A stretch of 64,000 nt of DNA from Apis mellifera. Lineage: Eukaryota; Arthropoda; Insecta; Hymenoptera; Apidae. The notes below the pieces were generated by a model, which saw nothing but the letters and a program-made list of their open reading frames with translations, had not been told where the DNA came from and ran no database searches. The stretch is from assembly GCF_003254395.2 (NCBI RefSeq), contig NC_037646.1, forward strand, positions 2,622,942-2,686,941. Reading direction: 5' to 3'. Shown here in pieces: positions 47,952 through 60,400 of this stretch; within the stretch, counting starts at the first letter, position 1, and the number at the start of each line of letters is the position of its first letter. The position numbers and the translations under genes were made by a program.

Positions 47952-50348
47952 TTCACGAAAATACATGTGAATCGATGTTAGAGAGGACATTTTAGAAGAA
48001 CGATAACGTGCCTCGAATCGAAAGATTGGAAAAATTGGCGGGAAATTTTTGAAAAATTTTCGAACAAAAAACAATTTAATCTTTTTGACACTTAAATGAA
48101 CCTGAATGGACTCGAGGCTCGTTCGCAAATAGGTTCCTGTTATTAGTTATCAAATTTGATTTAGTTAGCGTGAATATCCCTTTTTGGTAAATCAAATCGA
48201 TTCAAGGATTCGATTTACCTCATTGATGATGATCGAATCATATTATATACATTATATAAAAAGTAGGTTATAATGTGAATAAGGCGAGTAACTCGTAGAA
48301 GAAATTGAAGCGAGTAATATTAGAGAAAAAAAGATAGAATAGTTTTATATATATATGCGATAAGGAGCTGAAATATTGTAGTTAAGATACATACGGTATG
48401 ATCGTCATACCGAGATCACTTTCTCCCGATTTCATTCAGCGAAAAAAAGTAACGTGTTACTGCTGCAACAAAGCTGGTTCACATTATTTTTTTTTTTTTT
48501 TTTTTTTTTTTTAAGGTTAATCACTGGATCACGAGCAACAAAATTGTGTGATTAAAAGAAGTAATTATTTTTGAAGATCGAGATCTTCTTTATCGATTGT
48601 GTTCGAATTCAATTCAATCTCTATTCTCTGAAATTTCACAGAGTATCTCGTGTCGATCTCTTTACCAATGTGTCCCTAAAAGTATATCGAATTTTCAGAA
48701 ATATATTGATAAATGTTTCTATTTTCTTTTATTTATTTATTTATTTTTTTTTTCGTTTACTTTTAATCGAGTTTTCATTATTTATCATTATATATAAAAG
48801 AAGATTTACTAAATTTGAGATAATATAATTAGTATATTAATATGCGTACTTTCATTACATCATATTTTTTCTAATTCCTTCATAAATACTAATATATAAT
48901 TACAATTTAATATTGTACATATAAATTTTAGATTTTTAAAAATAATTTTCATAATTTTTAATTCAAAATACTTAAAATTTTTTATTTTTCTTCCATTGTA
49001 TCCCATAAATATGAATATAAATATATCACAAAGTAATATCTTGCATAGGATTTTTAATAATAATATCAAATTTTAATATAAAATATAAGAATTTGTATCA
49101 ATTTCTGTCTTTCTATCACACAAATTCACATAAATTCATTAATTCAGCTATATAAAAGACTAATACATAAAATATTCGCATAAATTGTCTAATTCTATTA
49201 TTTAAATACTTGCTCAAATTCAATTTTCTCAATTCAATATACTTCTAGGGACTGACAAAAATGAAAGCATAATACCCCACACATTATTTACCAACCTTGT
49301 TAACGATGGCCTAATATACTCGAAAGCCAAACATATAAAACCGCCAAACGAAAATAGATATTTAGAAAGCCTTTACGGTCAAAAGACAGCGTATATATAG
49401 AGAAGAGAAGAAAAAAAAATGGAAAAAAAAACGTTTGAATAAACAGCTGCATAAGCAGAAAAATTTTTTTCTTCTTTTTTTTTTTTTTTTTTCTTTTTTT
49501 TTTTTCCTCCGACCACTTTATCTCGAGAGAGAGAGCTCGAAGCGCAAGATACCAGTGCGATCCGCGCTACAAACCTTTCATTTTCGTACGATAGAGTGAG
49601 GCGTGTTAGGTTGCACAAGATATAGAAGGTTGCCATCGTCGTCCGGGACCGTGTCACGAACGTTTCCTCTATTATTCTCAAAGTGTCATATATCCCTCGT
49701 GATCTCGCTATTCTTTGCCTCCAATTTCGGTTCGCGAATTATTATTCAGCCGGGTATGTGAAAGGACGTGAAATCAATAAGTGGAGAGAAGAATGAACAC
49801 GAATCCTTTTCCACAAGAACGATCTCGTCGTTTGCATTTCGTTATTCCACCTTGTCTCTCCACGTTGGTTTTTTTTTTTTTTTTTTTTGCACATACATAT
49901 CTTTTGACACGCGAGGACGAGAGTGATATATGATTATATGGAAATATCGAGACCAGATCCCGACTACGACCACCATATAGAGGTATAGGCATAAGGCACA
50001 GGTAGCCAGTAACGCTATATAGAAAATTTTCGAGCTCTTATTATTATTTCTCGTTCATTTTTAATTTCTCTATCCATTCGTTTATTGCGAATATTTTTTT
50101 TTTTTTTTTTTACTTTTTATGTAAAGTTTTATTTTCAATTATATTTTTTCTCGTCATAATACATATACGATGGTCCAAAATGGCGTAGAATTGGACCGAA
50201 TTGCAACAAGCTGCTTATTTTTTTTTTTTTCATTTAATGAATGAAATATACCCTTTTCTCATAGCATATATAAAATTGTTTATATATGCGACTCGTGGTA
50301 TGGGGGCTCAATTTAAATAGGTTACGATTCAATTGATATAAAAAAGAG

Positions 50349-50390
50349 ATAGACAGAGAGATAGAGAGAAAGAGAGAGAGAGAGAGAAAG
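50349..50390 (+). repeat. GA-rich microsatellite
   Basis: GACAGAGAGATAGAGAGAAA-like tract on the plus strand. Confidence 0.85.
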
Positions 50391-53151
50391 TGTGAAGCTG
50401 CTCTGTGATTTCAGTTAAAACTCTTTTTTACTTTTTTTTCTCGATGAGATGGAGAGGAATCGACTCGTACCGTATAATCGATATGCGAAGCAGATTATGA
50501 AAAATAATGATTAAAATATTCCAGATTATTGTATTGTCATCCAGTTTAATTACAAAAATTGAAATAAATTTATTTAAATTTCAAAATATCTAAATATCAA
50601 AATATCGTTTTAAGATTTAATTAAAAATAATTTAATTCTTGAAGGTCTAAACAAAGTAATTCTCTTTTAAAATTATATTTCTTCTTTAAATTAAGTTATT
50701 TAATGGAAATTTTTTTATTGGCGCAAGTTATTTAAAAAAAATTGTAAAAGTATTTAAGAAAATTGAATATTAAGCTTGAATAATAATTTTACATTTTTTA
50801 TAGATATTAAATCTTGGAAAAATTTGTAGGATATACTAAAGAAACTATTTAGATCTTTATATAAATTTCCAGAATTTGAGAGTTTAAGAGTTAAAAAATT
50901 AATGCTCGATGATAATATTTACTTACATTCTCAATATTTATCAATTATTTTTATATTATTATTTGTATTATAAAAAAACTTTTCGAATAAGTAAATATAA
51001 AATATAAATATAATATTGTTCAATTGATTTATATATTAATATCGAATCGATTCCTCGTTTCATCGAGAAAACATGGTTATCGTGATTGGCGTAAGGTTTG
51101 TCGAAAGTCCTATAGATTTCGAAAAAAAAGGAAAAAAAAAAAAAGAAGAAAGAAAACAGTCCTCCTACTTGTTTCGATAATTTATAGTGTCTACTGATAT
51201 GTTGTTAATTCTCTTATTCTAACAATATTTGTAGACAAACGTTACGCTAACATATCCGCGTTTAAACGGCGATGCTCAGACATTTTCCAACGATATATAT
51301 CAATAATAACGAATCGTAAAACGCGCGAATTTTGAATGTTCCCGTATATTCCTTCGTCTCCGCCGAAAATTAACGATTTTGCACGATCGATAACATCACA
51401 CACGCTCAGCTATTCGCACGCACACTCGCGGCCAGTCACACTTCTCGCAGACACTGCGCATCGTCGTTCAAACGAAGCAATCGATTCACGACTAGTGACA
51501 TTGTTCTCCGATGGTTGCTTAATAACTAAAAGAAATTCCATTTGATTCATCCATTTGTTTCATCTCATCGCATCTTAATGTTTAACGCGAATTTCTCTGG
51601 CGAAAGATAATTAAGGAAATGGAAGTTGAGGGATATTGGTGAATATTTAAATTGAGTTCATGATTAGATAATTATATAACCATACGATAAAAGATAGTAT
51701 TAAAATGCATTGAGTAATAGTTAGTATACGGTAATTTGTTAGTATATGATAATAGTTACAAATGATTATTATTGGTAGAGTCAAACTTAACTAATTAGTG
51801 TTAATGGCTGTCTACTAGATCAATTAAGATCAATCAAGAATTACATGTATGTTGGATGATAAAGTTTAAAAGGATTTTTATATAAAATATACTATAATTT
51901 TTTCACATTGTATAAAAATCTAATAATCTTAATTAAGATTGTAATATATATTTATTTTTTTTTTACCATTATCTATTAGTGAAATAATTTATTCATTTCA
52001 TTTATTTATGACATTTTGTCTTATCTCTAACAAACACCAATAAATATTCTAGTTTCACATATCATGACAATAAACTTTGATTTTTATTTTATACAAATTT
52101 AACAAGATTAACTATTTCTATTTTTGTAATCTCTTTCTTAATAGTTCAAGTAATACTTTTAAATATTTATCAAAAAATATATAAATAGTATCTATATAAT
52201 ACGATTTTATTAATTATCCAATAGCATAATAAATATGCTAATTATATCAAATATTTCTATGAAATCAATTCCCTATAAGTAAATTTTACTTAATCGTTGT
52301 AAAAAGTAAAATGTTTTTCAAAATCGTAATTTTTGTTGTCAAAAAAGGACTTAACGAATAGATTTAAAAAAATATATATATTAAAGAGAAATTCGCATTA
52401 CGTGTAAAATGAAACGAAAATCTCGTCGCTGAATTTATTTCGCAGTACGATAAATGTATCTAACCAGAGAACATTGCACATTGTCGAAATATTCACCGTT
52501 TTGTTTTGTGTCTCAAGGATAATAAATGTGTAAATTTTTTTCAAAATCTGATCTGCCGATTCATGGCGAGATCAGGATTGCTACTCTAACGAGACGAATT
52601 CTACGAAACACTCGAATCATTAATCAAGTTCATCACGTTACCACTAAAATTTATTAGTTGTCACAATAGATCAAAATAAATCATTAATAGTGAACTTGAT
52701 TATCACTTGACATTCAAAAACTATCATAAAATACAATTAAGAAAAAATTTATACGATACGATTATAAGATTATATTATCGAAATAACGATACTTTTGAAC
52801 ACTTTTAAGGATAATCTCACGATGAGATAAAGAAAAATGCTTTGTATAATAAGTGAAAAGCCACGTGTTCCGCAGAATTCGTATTGCGAATACTTATCCC
52901 ATGAAAAACCAAATTGTTTTAAATTTGTTTCTTTAAATTTCAATAAAAACACAGAGACAAATATATGTATCTATATATATATATACATATAGACAGTATA
53001 ATCTGAAAATAAATTGTGCTTATTATTAATCAGACAATTGGATTTTTCACGCGAGATTTTTCTACACTGAACTATAGATAGTCGTTTATTTTCATATAAC
53101 ATATTAAACGTAATGTTTTGACTGTATTAAGAGAATTCAAAGAAGGCTTAC

Positions 53152-53319
53152 CAAACCGACGAGTAGAAAAAATACTAGGAATGTGCGGCCGAGGACCGTC
53201 TGGCAGTAAACGTCGCCATATCCTACCGTGGACATCGTCACGATGAGAAAGTAGACGCAGGTCCAGTACGAAAGCTGTTGAGGGTTCGTGAACTCGAACG
53301 GGTCCCCTGAGTTTTCAAG
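53152..53319 (-). CDS. slo: slo exon 4: turret, selectivity filter, most of S6
   Basis: This 168-base exon (56 codons, phase 0 to 0) encodes the turret (LENSGDPFEFTNPQQLSYW), the pore helix (TCVYFLIVTMS), the potassium selectivity filter TVGYGDVY and most of S6 (GRTFLVFFLLVGL). TVGYG followed by D is the BK-type filter. S6 has the insect VGL at the hinge where mammalian BK has GGL. The turret is slightly different from Drosophila (FEFTNPQQ in place of LDFDNAHR-like residues), a region where species are expected to vary. Acceptor GATTACAG/CTTG, donor TTG/GTAAG. All three exon 5 copies join here in phase 0, so every product shares this filter. Confidence 0.98.
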
Positions 53320-55033
53320 CTGTAATCACATAATATGAACATTTATAATTTAACAGTGAGATTAATATACACAGTCATAAAATATATACATATATATATA
53401 CTTGTATATTATTATTTTTAGATTATTTTTGGTTTTTTACAGATCTCCTCTATCTTTCACGATTTCATTTTTCCAAAGTAATAATTAAAATTATATTCAT
53501 TATATATTTATTTATGTATTAATATATAATACATGTAGAAAGTGAATTCAGATACAGAAACAAAAATTGATGTAAAAAAATATCGGACGAGACTTTATTT
53601 ATTAAATTATTAAAACAAATTAAGTTTGCAGAAAGTGAATATATTATTTTTTAAATTGCTTTTAATTTAATAAATAAGATTCAAGGCGATTTTTTATATT
53701 TATTTTGGTTTCTGGAATCGACCCTCTAAAGATATATCATAAAGAAACTAAAAAATCTAAAAATATGCATAAAAATATTTAAAAGTTTTAAAGAAAAAAA
53801 TTTTAAACTTCAAAGCTTTTACAACGTTTCAAAAAAAATGTATGTGTAATCTGGAAAATTAAAAACAGATTTTTTTTCACTATTAGAAAATAAATGTATT
53901 AGAAAATAGATGTATGTATGTATAAATTTAATTTTTTGATTTATATTAATTTTTTTTAATATATATTTTAAGTATATATCTTACTTAAAACTAACTATTT
54001 CTAGCAATTTCTAAATAGCAATATCTCGATAGCAATTTTGTCAATGTTTGTCAATATTGATTTGAATTTATATTAATTATAATATTATATAATATCATAC
54101 AATCTATTATATCTAAGAAATTGAAAGAAATAAAGAAGACTTAAGAATCTAATTCTTATAGAAAATACATTTCTAGAAAATAATGTATTAAATATTTCTA
54201 AAAAATGTTTTAGATGAAGTATATATTTATGATGAATAAGTTAGATATTTATATGTAAGTAAAAAGTGTTGAAAGCATCTTGACGAAGTTTTGAGAACAA
54301 ACAAATATTGTTTGCATCGAGGTGTTAAGATTAGAGTGTAAGCAAATGCGTAATATATGACGAGCCAGAAAATCGAGTGGGTGTGACAGAGAGATTTTTA
54401 GAAATATCAGTGTAAGATTAGTCACACGATGAGTGGGAAGCGAATAAATGTGATAAAAAATAAAATAAGATGGTAAAGTAGAATTGAAAAAATATTTATA
54501 AAACTCAAAGAAAATATAACTATGTTAATTTAAATAAAAATAATATATAGTTAAAAATAAAATAAACATAAGATAAATAAAACAAAATATAAAAAATAAT
54601 AATAACCATATTGTTAATAATCAATTTGATGAATGAAATTATATATTTTTAACTTTTACAATCTTAAGCAATTTAGGTCTCTGCAGTTTTATGCTTTAAT
54701 TTTTTTTTCTTTTATGTTAAATTATTCAAATATCTTTTCAATGTATTGGAAAGATTAATTGTATTTTTAATACAATTATTCAATATTATTAATCTTAATA
54801 CAGCTTTAAATACTTTGTATTTAGAATTCTAATCAGCCGATTATGCTTTTATTATTGTTAAAATTTAACTATCAATTAAATTATCAATTGTTAAAAATAA
54901 AAAATTAAAAACAATTTTTCATTTCAAATGATGTAACCATACTATCTACGAATTAATTATCGACAATCTGTTATATCCATAAGACCGATAGTGAGAAGAA
55001 GAAAACAAATAATAATACCAAAAAATATCTTAC
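53320..55033 (-). other. slo: slo intron 3
   Basis: A 1.7 kb AT-rich intron between the S5 and pore exons. A slightly GC-richer stretch lies at about 54240-54480. No coding frame, hairpin or mobile element is evident. Confidence 0.8.
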
Positions 55034-55297
55034 CAAATGAATGATGCCAGCAGCTGTTAACCAGACGGAGATGAAGATCGATACAAGTTGGGCGAGACGA
55101 ATGGAACTCGATGTCTTTAGAATGTTTAGGTACTGGAGAATGTCAGGGACCGTCATCAGTCGTAGGGCTCGAAGGAACCTCAGTCCGATCCACGTCCGAT
55201 CGAGATATATCGACACGAAGGACGGTGGTATCGTAAAGTAGTCCACGAACGAATACATCTCCAGCATGAACCACAGCTTATCACTGGCGGCGATAAA
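55034..55297 (-). CDS. slo: slo exon 3: end of S2, S3, S4 voltage sensor, S5
   Basis: This 264-base, 88-codon exon is in phase 0 at both ends. It begins FIAASDKLWF, then S3 (LEMYSFVDYFTIPPSFVSIY), S4 with its arginines (WIGLRFLRALRLMTV), the S4-S5 linker (PDILQYLNILKTSSSIRL) and S5 (VSIFISVWLTAAGIIHL). The arginine spacing RFLRALR is the signature of Slo1 S4, where the last arginine is the main gating charge in mammalian BK. Acceptor GTGACAG, donor TTG/GTAAG. It is the longest exon here and the best conserved against Drosophila Slo. In the folded channel S1-S4 form the voltage-sensor domain that moves on depolarisation, and S5 starts the pore domain. No unusual substitution is visible. Confidence 0.98.
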
Positions 55298-56905
55298 CTG
55301 TCACAGAACAAATTTTTAATCACGTACGTGTTAATAATATAATTTTATTATTTCATCATCAAATTTATACTCTGATATGTAAACATATGAATACAATTAT
55401 TAGCATGAATTTGAATTAATAAAATTCTATATGAATTAAAGGAGAAAATAATTTTAAAAGAATAGATAATTCTGTTAAATTTTACAAATTCTTTATTTTA
55501 TGATATTTAAATATTGAAATTTTATTAATTAGTAAGTAAAATAATTGATTTTTTATTTTGTCTAAATTTTGTAAGGATTATAATATATTTTCAAACAATA
55601 TTACATTAAATAGAAGTAACTGATAGCCAAAAATTTAGTATTTGAAAAGTAAGTTGGTTAAAAATAAACTTTCTATACTAATTTATTTGCAATATCTAAT
55701 TATCCTCTTAATAATCTTGATATTTTTTATTTTTTTAACTATTGAATCATTAATTTTTTTCCTAAATCATTTTGTTCTCTCTTTTTCAAATTAACTATTA
55801 TTAATTACAATTAACTATTAATTATTATTCTAATATAATACCTTTCATCAACAATCTTTTTTTTTTATTAATCATCAATAATTTAGATCATTTAATAATT
55901 TAACTTCATCTAAAATTTTTTGATACTAAAAAAAAGTAATTTAAAATACAAAAATGCATTCAATAATAACATTTAATTTAATAAATATATAAAAAAAATT
56001 AACGTCTTGAGCATAATTAAAAAAAATAATATTTTCTTAAATATTTGTTTGAACATAAATGTAAATTGTGAATCATGAAAAAAGTAAAAAAAAATCCAAG
56101 GTGTATTTCTTAAAAAAATCGTCTAATAATTTGTATTCATAAATGTTACATCATTCGTTTATAAATTCACTAAGTAATTCCTCGAAGAACTTTGAGAGAA
56201 TAACAAAGCATGTGCTTTAAGAGACTCAGATTGTTAACGAAGGTTAATCTTTTCCTAAGTCTTAAAAACTCACGACATTTCCTGACAAGCAGAATTTTAT
56301 TGTTTGACTTCAACAGTTGTATCATTCAGTCAACGTATTACTTTAAAATAAAGACCTCTTATAACACTACAATTACAGTTTCTTGAATGTATTACAATGA
56401 TTGTTTTAACAGCGCAAAATCGAGCATTGTCATGCGATGAAAATTACAGTCTTAATCATTTTAACGTTAGAACAGAGATTTCTTTCTTTTAATTTTCTAT
56501 CCACATGTTATAATTGTAATAAAATATATCAATGTATTTCCAATATAATAAGTTAACTTTTAAGAATTACATGACAAAATTGATTCATTATAGTCTATCA
56601 TTATTATACAAGCTATTAATAGAATGATCTAATATATTGTTATATGAATTTAAATAAATACAATAAAATAACGATACAATATAGTCATAATTTTATTATG
56701 TTGGGTCAATTATAATTATATATTTTGATATAAATGATTTGATTAAATAAGTAATTTATAATAATATTTTTTACATTTTATTTTATAATATTTGAAAATA
56801 AGAATTTAACACGGGTAAGAAGTGATTGTCCACTATTCAATTGTTAATATTTATGAATCTATAAATTTGAAAAGCATCATAATGCGATGAAAAGTTTACA
56901 CTTAC
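55298..56905 (-). other. slo: slo intron 2
   Basis: A 1.6 kb intron, very AT-rich. A slightly less AT-rich segment at about 56140-56460 has no open frame that I can support. No repeats of note. Confidence 0.8.
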
Positions 56906-57002
56906 GCGTATAAAAAAGTAGACCATAAAAAATATATTGAAAGCTAAGTCTATCTGCTGAGTAATGTTGTTGCTCCACTCTTGGCAACGTTCCACCTCTT
57001 CG
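56906..57002 (-). CDS. slo: slo exon 2: S1-S2 extracellular loop and S2
   Basis: A 97-base exon. Its first base completes the serine begun in exon 1, followed by 32 codons. The first part, EEVERCQEWSNNITQQIDLA, is the short extracellular S1-S2 loop. It carries a cysteine and an N-glycosylation-type motif (NIT, in NNIT), and the S2 helix follows (FNIFFMVYFFIR). Acceptor TTACAG/CGAAG; donor ATACGC/GTAAGTG; it leaves in phase 0. The loop and S2 match insect Slowpoke almost residue for residue. S2 contributes to voltage sensing in Slo1 channels. Glycosylation is only inferred from the motif. Confidence 0.95.
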
Positions 57003-57384
57003 CTGTAACATAAAATTGTCATTTGATGTTAATAAATTACGTTAAAATCTCACTTATGATAAGTTTGCTTGACTTTTATAAGAAAATAAATAAACAATAA
57101 TAATATAATCAATCGTTACATAGTTATTTACATGATTCGTTAATATATTTTGATATATATGAAAAATATATTTTATATTCTAAATTAAATGTAAATCCAA
57201 ATAATTCTGTTGTAATTATTATATATTATTAAAATGAAATTAAATTTACTTAAATGATTATAACAATTTTTTTTACCATATACAAATCTATTAGAATTCT
57301 ATAGAATTTTTTCCATTTTACATGATTAAAAAATATTTTACAAACAAATATAATATTTCAAATATAATTAATTGATTTTCTTAC
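57003..57384 (-). other. slo: slo intron 1
   Basis: A 382-base AT-rich intron between the S1 and S2 exons, with a GTAAG donor at its start and a TTACAG acceptor at its end. No other feature is visible. Confidence 0.85.
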
Positions 57385-57446
57385 CTAGAGGCATCGATGA
57401 AGTATATTATAAGCGATGCTATACTGAGAATGAAAACTAACACCAC
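57385..57446 (-). CDS. slo: slo exon 1 of window: transmembrane segment S1
   Basis: This 62-base exon encodes VVLVFILSIASLIIYFIDAS plus two bases of a split serine codon. It is the hydrophobic S1 helix of the BK channel alpha subunit and nearly matches the Drosophila Slowpoke S1 segment. The acceptor reads TTTCAG before GTGGTG and the donor is AG/GTAAG. The exon enters in phase 0 and leaves after two bases; exon 2 supplies the third base (AG+C, serine). The residues coded just before it in Slowpoke (the S0-S1 linker) are not in the window. S1 is part of the voltage-sensing unit in the plasma membrane. Identification is firm because S1-S6 read through contiguous exons in the right order. Confidence 0.95.
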
Positions 57447-60400
57447 CTGAAACACACAATATTATTCAAAGTTTAATTAAGTTAAATTAAATAAATATCA
57501 TGAAAGCAAATATGCATAAGCATCGTGATTAAAATTAAACGAAATTATTTTTAATTAAGTAAATCATTTTTCATTCTTTTATCCTTATTTATATCAAAAT
57601 CATTGTCCAATATATTTCTCATATAACTTCACTAATATCTTCTTTATGTATCTTTAGAGGTTTCTTTTAATAACAGAACCATTATTATCATAATTGTAAA
57701 TGAAATTATCTATTAAATATTTATAATAAAATTTTAAAAATTCACATAAATTTTTGGATCTAATATTTTATCTAATATTCATAATTATGTATTTTATTTT
57801 ACATATTAAAAAAATTGTTTACATATTTATTAATAATAATTTAATAAAAAACAATAACTTTCAAATGTTGATTTAACGATAATGAAAAGCTCCAACGATC
57901 GAATTTATTCTCCTACAATAGTCGATGAGCGCCAACGAATAAATACACGTTATACTTCAACCACTTTGTTAGCACTTTTTGAAATGTACGATCTTAGAAT
58001 ACTCGTTCCAACTGAATAGTTTTACTTGTGAGGATGAAAGATTTACTAAGCTGGTAAATTTCAAAACAAATTTTGAACATGACTGTATGTAAGTTATATT
58101 TTTGCTCAAAAGTTTTAGAATATCATTATGTATATATATATATTAAACTAGAAAAAATTCAGTAACCATTAATAGATATTAATTTAATTAATTTACATTA
58201 ATATTTTTAAATCTATAAATCGTGACATCCATTTGCATAAATTTGTAATAGAATAAATATTTTTAAATTAAATTAAATTAAATTTTTAAATTAATCGATA
58301 TAAATACTACGAATTTTTATGCAAATAGTATATATTTTTCATGTTTTGCATTTTGTATTTTTTATAAATAATAGAAATAAACATATTAATTATTTTTCTT
58401 CTGATATGAATTTCATTTTTATGGCAATATTATAAATAAATATTATAAATAAATTTAATACATAAAATTGAATAAAACTTTTGAATAAAAATATAATATT
58501 GAAATCTAAAATATTTTAATTATATTTATTTGTAAAAACAACATGATATTATACAACAACATATTATATAATTTGTAAAACATTTTCTTTTTTAAACAAC
58601 TTATCGAAAAATTATGATAAAATTTTTACATAATATTATAGATTTATATAGTTAAATCTACATAATAAAATTATGGATATTTTAAAAATATTACAGCTTA
58701 ATATACATATATTTTAAATAATATCATATATTTTTTACATATTATTGAATATTTGTTAAATATTTGATTTTATTTTAATTGCATAAAAATTCGCAATCTA
58801 ACAGTCATTTTTATCTGCAATTTCTTTATATAAGAAAATTTCTTAATGAAATTTTTCAATACTTAATTATTTTAATATAGCTACGTGAGAATGTAATAAA
58901 TTGAAATGATGCATAGCTTATCCTAATGACGGATAGTGAAGAAAGATTTATCGTGAATATATACGTAGGATATTTCAGGACAGATGGTACATGCGAATAA
59001 AAGATGATTTTATATATAAAAATGAATAAAAAAAAAATCAAATTTGTCATTTAAAATTTCGTATTCGAGTTTTTACGTAACTTTAACTAATTTTCAATTG
59101 AATATGAATGATAAGAGATATATATGAAACTAAGTAAAAAGTAAATAGAATAAAGTTTTGTTTTATTTATTTTATTTTAGAAAATTAAAAAATTTAAATT
59201 TTCGTTTTAAAGAAAATAGAGATTGAAAATATATAGATAAGAAGTAATTTTGAAGTAATTAAGAAGAAAAGGAAATGATTAAGAAGTACTTTTAAATTCA
59301 ATTTTCTTGAAAATTAGTTTTTAAAATAAAGTAAAAAAATTTTATTTTATATTCTTCCTATATATATATATATATATACTTATTCATATCTTATGGAAAA
59401 TCAAAAGTATATTTAATGAATTTTTAAATTCAATTTGAAAATAAAGTTTATAACAATGTTTCAGATGTTATATATTTAAAAATATTATTTTTCTTTTTCG
59501 ACTCACTTTTACATCATTTTTTATTAACATTCTATTATATTTGCTATGTGGACTAGGTTTTCAATAACTCGTTTAATAATCATCACTAATATTTCATTTC
59601 ATTAGATATTTTATGCATATATAAAAAATTCATTTCTAAAAATAGAATATTATGCTATTAAAAATGAATTTTTATATAATTAAAAGAAACAAGAAAGAAG
59701 TATTATTTAGCCCTAACACAATAGGTGTTTTAATTTACATAAAATGAAATTTGCTGATATATATATAATTTTATTTATACAATTAAAATTAATGATTATT
59801 TATAATATCAAATATTTTATAAAATTTTATTATAATAAAGACTTTTGAATTGTAATATATAATTATCTTACATTATTTTATTTTATCTTACATAAATTAC
59901 ATTATCAACAAATTATTTTCACTTCAATCCTAATTTAATAGAAAAATCTAAATTTTACATCAAAGAAACTTTACAAAAAAAAGTGTAAACGAGGGTAAAA
60001 AAAGATTCTTTTCTATTATTTCATTATTTTCTTTCGCACAGTTTACTCAATATGGAAATGTGAAAAAAAAATATTGGATGGCGAAGTCATCGATGAGCCA
60101 AGCATTCACATACACATACGCATAATGTACAAATATACACGTACAATTTCTACGAGACTTCAGGTTGAAGCATATAGTGCAAGTAGCGTGAATAAATAAA
60201 GAAGCACGGCTTATGCACTTTAACCGCCGATCGATTTTGCTTGGCTCCGTTCCAGACAGCAGCTCGTCAAATACCAAAGAATTTCGCCACATGACTCTTA
60301 ATTGTCAATGATATATTATCGAAATGAATTTGATAGATCTTAATCTTTAACTATTCGAAATCAACTTTTCATCAAATATCTGATTTATTGATCCAAGTCA

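Larger units (their letters stand above)
43613..53151 (-). other. slo: slo intron 4 (to exon 5a), 9.5 kb
   Basis: The longest intron in the window. It contains homopolymer T runs on the plus strand (48487-48512, 49477-49506, 49866-49888, 50095-50111). It also contains GA tracts (43811-43886, 47886-47951, 50349-50390), which read as CT tracts in the transcript. A GC-richer block lies at about 49510-50000 and another at about 43900-44330. Two minus-strand open frames with good splice borders lie at 47442-47586 and 47094-47247 and are listed separately. The remainder is AT-rich and featureless. Confidence 0.75.

Noticed and set aside
47688..48128. 146-codon minus-strand open frame with hydrophobic runs
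   Set aside because: Its middle is the translation of the GA/CT microsatellite at 47886-47951 and the rest has no splice support or family resemblance.
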